6,175 nucleotides of DNA, from the NCBI GenBank assembly GCA_035633255.1, contig DASQFD010000037.1, forward strand, positions 1 through 6,175, read 5' to 3'. Numbering within the stretch: the stretch's first letter is position 1; every line of letters starts with the position of its first letter. Source of the DNA: DASQFD01 sp035633255. Lineage in GTDB: Bacteria; Actinomycetota; Actinomycetes; Actinomycetales; Dermatophilaceae. The notes below the pieces were generated by a model. It did not search any database. It saw only the letters and a program-made list of their open reading frames with translations, and was not told where the DNA came from. Of this stretch, positions 1 through 6,175 are shown piece after piece. The translations under genes and the position numbers were made by a program.

Positions 1-71
1 ATCGGCTCGATCAACGCCCACTGCGCATCGGTCAGATCCGACGGGTACCGGGAACGGGAAGCAGAGTCCAT
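1..71 (-). CDS. IS5-type transposase, N-terminal fragment (runs off the left edge)
   Basis: Reading leftward from an ATG at 71-69 gives 23 complete residues before the window ends, including RYPSDLTDAQWALIEP. This closely matches the opening of IS5-family DDE transposases that begin with the DUF4096-type N-terminal domain, in which the DLTDxQWxxIEP stretch is the hallmark. The catalytic DDE residues would lie outside the window, so it cannot be said whether the gene is intact, frameshifted or split into two frames as in some IS5 elements. No good Shine-Dalgarno is present; a GGGG run directly abuts the start codon. The short length makes the family call firm but the subgroup uncertain. Confidence 0.82.
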   Translation of the reverse strand, partial: MDSASRSRYPSDLTDAQWALIEP

Positions 72-140
72 CCCCACACACTGACCACACCAGCACCACA
101 AGTCACGCGGCCACGCCGCCCCTTCTTAAACACGTTCTAA
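1..140 (-). mobile_element. End of an IS5-family insertion sequence
   Basis: The transposase start lies about 65 bp inside an apparent element boundary. Read outward-in on the minus strand, the candidate tip is AACGTGTTTAAGAAG (136-122), a less GC-rich stretch unlike its flanks. It is followed outside by CTAA (137-140), which fits the YTAR target duplicated by some IS5-group elements. The partner inverted repeat and second target copy would lie left of the window, so the boundary is an inference from spacing, composition and general IS5 organisation. Positions 72-121 form the untranslated leader between the tip and the transposase start. Confidence 0.55.
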
Positions 141-172
141 GGCATCCTTGCCGCTCTTAACCCAGCTTCTCC

Positions 173-235
173 GGGCCTGCGAACCCGGCCCTCAGGGCTT
201 GCGAACCCGGCCCTCAGGGCCGTGCGGACCCGCGC
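173..235. repeat. 22-bp tandem repeat, two copies plus a degenerate third
   Basis: Copies at 173-194 and 195-216 differ at one base (GGGCCTGCGAAC versus GGGCTTGCGAAC, both continuing CCGGCCCTCA). A third, decayed copy follows from 217 (GGGCCGTGCGGACCCGCG). Each junction contains a GGCCCTCAGGGC-like palindrome, so the RNA could fold into short GC-rich hairpins. It sits between the IS tip and the phosphoesterase gene. No T-run follows, so a classical intrinsic terminator is not supported. Confidence 0.75.
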
Positions 236-297
236 CCCCCGGGCCGCCAGCGACGCACCCGGCGGCGGTCGGAGCAGGTGCACCGCCACGCTGTCGC

Positions 298-303
298 CAG
301 AAT
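298..303 (+). promoter_or_regulatory. Possible -10 element for a leaderless phosphoesterase transcript
   Basis: CAGAAT matches TATAAT at four positions, including the key second A and final T, and ends six bases before the ATG at 310. Transcription would then begin at or next to the A of the start codon. This suits the absence of any Shine-Dalgarno upstream; leaderless mRNAs are common in actinobacteria. No convincing -35 is seen, so this is tentative. Confidence 0.25.
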
Positions 304-309
304 GACGGC

Positions 310-837
310 ATGGCGCTTGCCGTCTGCCTGCTCTTCGACCCGGTGACCGACCGGGCGGTCCGCAAGCTGTGGGCGCGGCTGGAGACCTACGACGGCGTGG
401 ACACCCCGCTCACCCACACCCACGGCCACCACGTGCCGCACCTCTCCTACGCGGTGCTCCGCACTTTCGACGTCGCGGCCGTCCACGCGGCGATGGGGGC
501 TCTGCCGCCGGGACCGCCGCTGGCCCTGCGGTTCGACGCCGTGGGCCTGTTCCGCCGCCGTCGGGCGGCCCTCATGCCCGCGGCGAGCGCGGCGCTGCTG
601 GCGCGTCAGGCGGCCGTGGTCGCGGCGGCGCTCGGCACCGGCGCCGACCTGCACCACCACTACCGTCCGGACGCGTGGATCCCGCACTGCAGCATCGCGA
701 CCGGGGTCCGTCGCGCCCGGATCGGCGACCTGACGACCGGCGCGTTCGACGTGCTCCCGCTGCACGGGGTCGCGGAGCATGCCGCGCTGGTCGACAGCGC
801 GACCGGCGAGCGCTGGCCGCTCCCGCACCTGGTCTGA
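310..837 (+). CDS. 2H phosphoesterase (2'-5' RNA ligase family protein)
   Basis: The 175-residue product has the two H-x-S/T motifs that define 2H phosphoesterases: HLS at residues 44-46 and HCS at 126-128, the latter in the typical setting HHHYRPDAWIPHCS. The histidines activate water or a 2'-OH and the serines position phosphate in this fold. Family members open or form 2'-5' or 2',3'-cyclic phosphate bonds in RNA or small nucleotides; the substrate of this bacterial branch cannot be deduced. Length and spacing fit a complete single-domain member, with no signal peptide or membrane segment, so it is cytoplasmic. The ATG at 310 is chosen because homology-like sequence (ALAVCLLFD) begins immediately and upstream sequence is repetitive. 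It is alone on the plus strand, convergent with mazG. Confidence 0.83.
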   Translation: MALAVCLLFDPVTDRAVRKLWARLETYDGVDTPLTHTHGHHVPHLSYAVLRTFDVAAVHAAMGALPPGPPLALRFDAVGLFRRRRAALMPAASAALLARQAAVVAAALGTGADLHHHYRPDAWIPHCSIATGVRRARIGDLTTGAFDVLPLHGVAEHAALVDSATGERWPLPHLV

Positions 838-857
838 CGGCCACCGCCTCGGACTGC

Positions 858-869
858 TCGTTCGAACGA
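858..869. repeat. 12-bp perfect palindrome TCGTTCGAACGA
   Basis: TCGTTCGAACGA reads the same on both strands. It sits 20 bp after the phosphoesterase stop codon. It is not a LexA box, since the GAAC and GTTC arms are in the wrong order. It could be a regulator site or part of a bidirectional transcript end; the sequence alone does not decide. Confidence 0.5.
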
Positions 870-881
870 CCGCACCTCCAG

Positions 882-924
882 TAAAGTGAGTGCGACTCGC
901 CGTTTTGACTCGCTCACAACGGCG
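882..924. promoter_or_regulatory. Nested inverted repeats, operator- or hairpin-like
   Basis: Several arms overlap: GTGAG (886-890) pairs with CTCAC (913-917); GAGT (888-891) and ACTC (895-898) flank GCG; CGCCGTT (898-904) pairs perfectly with AACGGCG (918-924) around a 13-nt loop; GACTCGC is directly repeated at 894-900 and 907-913. A -10-like TAAAGT lies at 882-887. The GAGT-n3-ACTC core resembles TetR-type operators, but no regulator gene is adjacent. Alternatively the 7-bp stem is a T-less terminator shared by the two convergent genes. Confidence 0.4.
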
Positions 925-974
925 CGTTGCGCTCCGTCGACGTCGAGGCGAGGGCTCGTGGCGGACAGACACGC

Positions 975-2078
975 TCACTCGGCGGGCGGGCGGGCGGTCA
1001 GCTCGCGAAGCGTGGCGCGGAGCTCGGTCTCCGCGGAGACGCCCTCCGCGCGAGCCCGTGCCACGATGGCCAACAGCTCCTCCCCCACCGACCCGGTCCA
1101 CGTCGAGGACAGGGCGGCCAGGTCACCACCGCGCCGCTCGATCCGGGAGAGCACCTTCTGCGCCGCCAGCAGGGCCGGCAACGACGCCGGTATGCCGTCA
1201 AGCAGCCCGCCGCCCGGCGTCCCGGCCGCAGCTTCGTGCCTACTGGTGGCAAACGGTGGGGCGTCATCCGCAGCTTCGTGCCTATTGGTGGCACACGGTG
1301 GTGGGGCGGCCGCGGTTTCGTGCCTATCGGTGGCAAACGGTGGCGCGGCGGCCGCAGCGGCGCGCTCGTCGGCCTTGATGTGCTCCCAGTTGCGCTCCAC
1401 GTCCTCCGCCGTCTCCGCCGCCACGTCGGCGAAGACGTGCGGGTGCCGGCGGACCAGCTTCTCCACGAGGCGCCCGGCGACGTCGTCGACGTCGAAGCCG
1501 TCCTCGCCGGCCTCCTCGGCCACCCGCGCGTGGAACACCACCTGCAGCAGCACGTCACCGAGCTCCTCGGCGAGGTGCGCCCGGTCGCCGCGCTCGATGG
1601 CCTCGACCGCCTCGTGCGCCTCCTCGAGCAGGTAGGGCGCCAGGCTGACGTGGGTCTGCTCGGCGTCCCAGGGACAGCCACCCGGCGACCGCAGCCGGTC
1701 CAGCACGGCGACGACGTCCAGCAGCCGGGCGCCCGGCACGTCCCAGGAGCCCACGACGACCTCCACCTCGGGCGGGTCCTCGAGCCGGGAGACCTCGCTG
1801 GCGATCGCGTCGGTCAGTCCGGGGTCGCCGTCCGCGGAGCCGAGCCAGACCACCTCCGCCTCCCGCGCCCCCTCCACGAGCAGCCGGGCCAGGTCGGGCG
1901 GCCCGTCCGCCGGCGCGGTCTCGACCGCGAAGCCCGCGTCGCCCACCGCGACCGCCACCGGCTCCTCGGGGCCGGCCGCGAGCAGCCGGGAGGCGGACGC
2001 CACGGCCTGCCACCCGGCATACGTCATCAGGCCCGGGGCGACCCGGGGGGTGGTGAGCAGCAGCGCGAGCCGGCCCAC
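975..2078 (-). CDS. mazG: Nucleoside triphosphate pyrophosphohydrolase MazG, with an in-frame repeat insertion
   Basis: MazG hydrolyses NTPs/dNTPs to the monophosphate and pyrophosphate; in mycobacteria it removes oxidised dCTP. The 367-residue protein has an actinobacterial N-terminal extension (LTTPRVAPGL, residues 9-18), then the catalytic half: CPWDAEQTH (135-143), metal-binding EEAHE (152-156) and EELGD (171-175), RRHPHVF (210-216) and NWEHIKADER (230-239). The C-terminal half resumes at LLDGIPASLPALLAAQK (292-308). Between them, where relatives have a short loop, lies an alanine-rich tract with three 14-residue repeats of PPFATxRHEAA type (about 246-287). Removing these 42 residues leaves 325, close to the usual actinobacterial length. 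The start is GTG at 2078-2076, one base after the lipoprotein's TGA, with no Shine-Dalgarno, so translation probably depends on coupling. All catalytic acidic residues are present, so the enzyme is expected to be active. Confidence 0.93.
   Translation of the reverse strand: MGRLALLLTTPRVAPGLMTYAGWQAVASASRLLAAGPEEPVAVAVGDAGFAVETAPADGPPDLARLLVEGAREAEVVWLGSADGDPGLTDAIASEVSRLEDPPEVEVVVGSWDVPGARLLDVVAVLDRLRSPGGCPWDAEQTHVSLAPYLLEEAHEAVEAIERGDRAHLAEELGDVLLQVVFHARVAEEAGEDGFDVDDVAGRLVEKLVRRHPHVFADVAAETAEDVERNWEHIKADERAAAAAAPPFATDRHETAAAPPPCATNRHEAADDAPPFATSRHEAAAGTPGGGLLDGIPASLPALLAAQKVLSRIERRGGDLAALSSTWTGSVGEELLAIVARARAEGVSAETELRATLRELTARPPAE
1226..1358 (-). repeat. 42-bp tandem repeat inside mazG (three units plus partial fourth)
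   Basis: Units occupy 1226-1267, 1268-1309 and 1310-1351; the leading heptamer CCGCAGC recurs at 1352-1358. The best conserved 27 bases (1233-1259, 1275-1301, 1317-1343) begin TTCGTGCCTA and end GGTGGCAAACGGTGG, with only two differences between any pair. Being a multiple of three, each unit adds 14 residues to MazG. The core contains codons otherwise uncommon here (TTT, AGG, GAT, AAT, AGT) and is less GC-rich than neighbouring mazG sequence. Units are contiguous without unique spacers, so it is not a CRISPR array. Confidence 0.92.
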
Positions 2079-2079
2079 G

Positions 2080-2583
2080 TCAGGGGGCCGGGGCGATCCA
2101 GTCGGGCGGGGTGAGCTGGACCAGCGCCCGCTGCGGGTCGAAGGTGCCGTAGCGCGGGTTGACGGTGACGTCGAGGCCGGCGAAGGTCTCGGTGAGCTCG
2201 ACCCGGGCGGCGTCGTCGAGGGTCTGCGTCGCCGCCTCGGCGCGCAGGATCTGCAGCGTCGACTCGGCCGGCTCCTCGATGGTCGGGATGGCGGCCCGGG
2301 CCGCGGACTCCGACTGCGGGTTGCCGTTCGCCGCGGCGAAGTCGAGGATGTACGGCGCCCGGATGAGCAGGCTGACCGCGTTCGCGGGGGTGAACGGCTC
2401 CTGCGGCTGGAATGCCGTGTTGATCTGCTGCGCCGCCTCCTGCGCCTCGGTCTGGGTGATCCGCCGCCCGTCGACGATCGCGGCGGTGTCCGCGGTGTGC
2501 TGGGCGCCGCACCCGCCGAGCGCCGCCGCGGCCGTCACCGCCACCGCTGCCGTCGTCACCCGGAGCCGAAGCCGTCGTGTCAC
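2080..2583 (-). CDS. SurA N-terminal-like lipoprotein
   Basis: The 167-residue product opens with an arginine-rich n-region (TRRLRLR), an alanine/valine hydrophobic stretch and a lipobox LGGC whose cysteine is residue 25, so it should be lipid-anchored on the outer face of the membrane. The mature start, TADTAAIVDGRRITQTEAQE, is the typical opening of SurA/PrsA-type chaperone domains; the rest is mostly helical and ends with VNPRYGTFD, a motif seen at the end of related actinobacterial proteins. No parvulin PPIase domain is present, so it is at most a chaperone-like or binding module. GTG at 2583 is chosen because AGAGGA lies six bases upstream; ATG at 2598, overlapping the mfd stop as ATGA, is an alternative adding five residues. 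It lies between mfd and mazG in the same operon; its client is unknown. Confidence 0.82.
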   Translation of the reverse strand: MTRRLRLRVTTAAVAVTAAAALGGCGAQHTADTAAIVDGRRITQTEAQEAAQQINTAFQPQEPFTPANAVSLLIRAPYILDFAAANGNPQSESAARAAIPTIEEPAESTLQILRAEAATQTLDDAARVELTETFAGLDVTVNPRYGTFDPQRALVQLTPPDWIAPAP

Positions 2584-2589
2584 TGCTCG

Positions 2590-2594
2590 TCCTC

Positions 2595-2595
<1 letters not shown>
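2590..2595 (-). promoter_or_regulatory. Shine-Dalgarno deciding the lipoprotein start
   Basis: On the minus strand AGAGGA is followed by six bases and GTG (2583-2581). The upstream candidate ATG at 2598 has only GC-rich sequence with no purine-rich site before it. The site overlaps the last base of the mfd TGA, so ribosomes finishing mfd would be well placed to reinitiate. Confidence 0.65.

Positions 2596-6175
<3,580 letters not shown>

Larger units (their letters stand above)
141..309. other. Non-coding gap between the IS end and the phosphoesterase gene
   Basis: Apart from the 22-bp tandem repeat and a weak -10-like element near the right end, no gene is recognisable. An open frame from 148 joins in frame to the phosphoesterase, but its extra 54 residues are proline/glycine/alanine-rich low complexity translated from the tandem repeat and resemble no N-terminus of that family, so the extension is judged non-coding. 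Confidence 0.6.
838..974. other. Convergent intergenic gap (phosphoesterase stop to mazG stop)
   Basis: This 137-bp gap receives transcription from both sides. It is less GC-rich than its flanks and holds a 12-bp perfect palindrome and a cluster of overlapping inverted and direct repeats (listed separately). There is no T-tract after any stem, so a standard intrinsic terminator is not visible. Short open frames crossing it on both strands show no recognisable protein features. Confidence 0.6.

Noticed and set aside
148..309. N-terminal extension of the phosphoesterase
   Set aside because: It translates the tandem repeat into Pro/Gly/Ala low complexity and lacks family resemblance; the domain begins at 310.
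858..869. LexA/SOS box
   Set aside because: Actinobacterial boxes have GAAC-n4-GTTC; here the order is GTTCGAAC with no spacer.
660..917. Small minus-strand frame starting GTG at 917
   Set aside because: It overlaps the phosphoesterase gene antisense, has no clear ribosome site, and becomes arginine-rich shadow sequence after about 20 residues.
898..924. Intrinsic terminator
   Set aside because: The 7-bp stem is perfect, but no T-run follows on either strand and the loop is long.
1226..1358. CRISPR-like array
   Set aside because: Units are directly contiguous 42-mers without distinct spacers, lie in frame inside mazG, and no cas gene is present.
886..2114. Long open frames on the plus strand opposite mazG
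   Set aside because: They are antisense to a clear mazG frame and consist of biased low-complexity residues; high GC content keeps shadow frames open.

Overview
The window is very GC-rich, and its gene content and order point to a high-GC Gram-positive actinobacterium. A member of the Micrococcales is plausible (Intrasporangiaceae-like), but that placement is an inference from mfd, a SurA-like lipoprotein and mazG standing together.

Most of the window (975-6175) is a tightly packed leftward operon on the minus strand. It starts with mfd, the transcription-repair coupling factor, whose first few dozen residues lie beyond the right edge. Next comes a short secreted lipoprotein with a SurA-type N-terminal region, then mazG, a nucleoside triphosphate pyrophosphohydrolase. 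The gaps are 11 bp (or a 4-bp ATGA overlap) and 1 bp, so translation is probably coupled. Mfd and MazG both protect genome integrity: Mfd clears stalled RNA polymerase and recruits excision repair, and MazG cleans the nucleotide pool. The lipoprotein's link to this work is unknown.

Left of mazG is a 137-bp convergent gap rich in nested inverted and direct repeats. Beyond it a rightward gene encodes a 2H phosphoesterase (2'-5' RNA ligase family, both H-x-S motifs intact). The left edge holds the 5' end of an IS5-type insertion sequence, and a 22-bp tandem repeat lies between the IS and the phosphoesterase gene. No enolase gene, a common downstream neighbour of mazG in actinobacteria, is seen here, so the left third looks like a locally rearranged, accessory stretch.

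The most unusual object is a 42-bp tandem repeat (three units plus a 7-bp start of a fourth) inside mazG. It adds exactly 42 residues to a loop between the catalytic half of MazG and its C-terminal half while keeping the frame. Its core is less GC-rich than its surroundings, uses codons that are rare in this genome, and is free of stops in five of six frames. It may be a protein-tolerated short mobile or minisatellite repeat.
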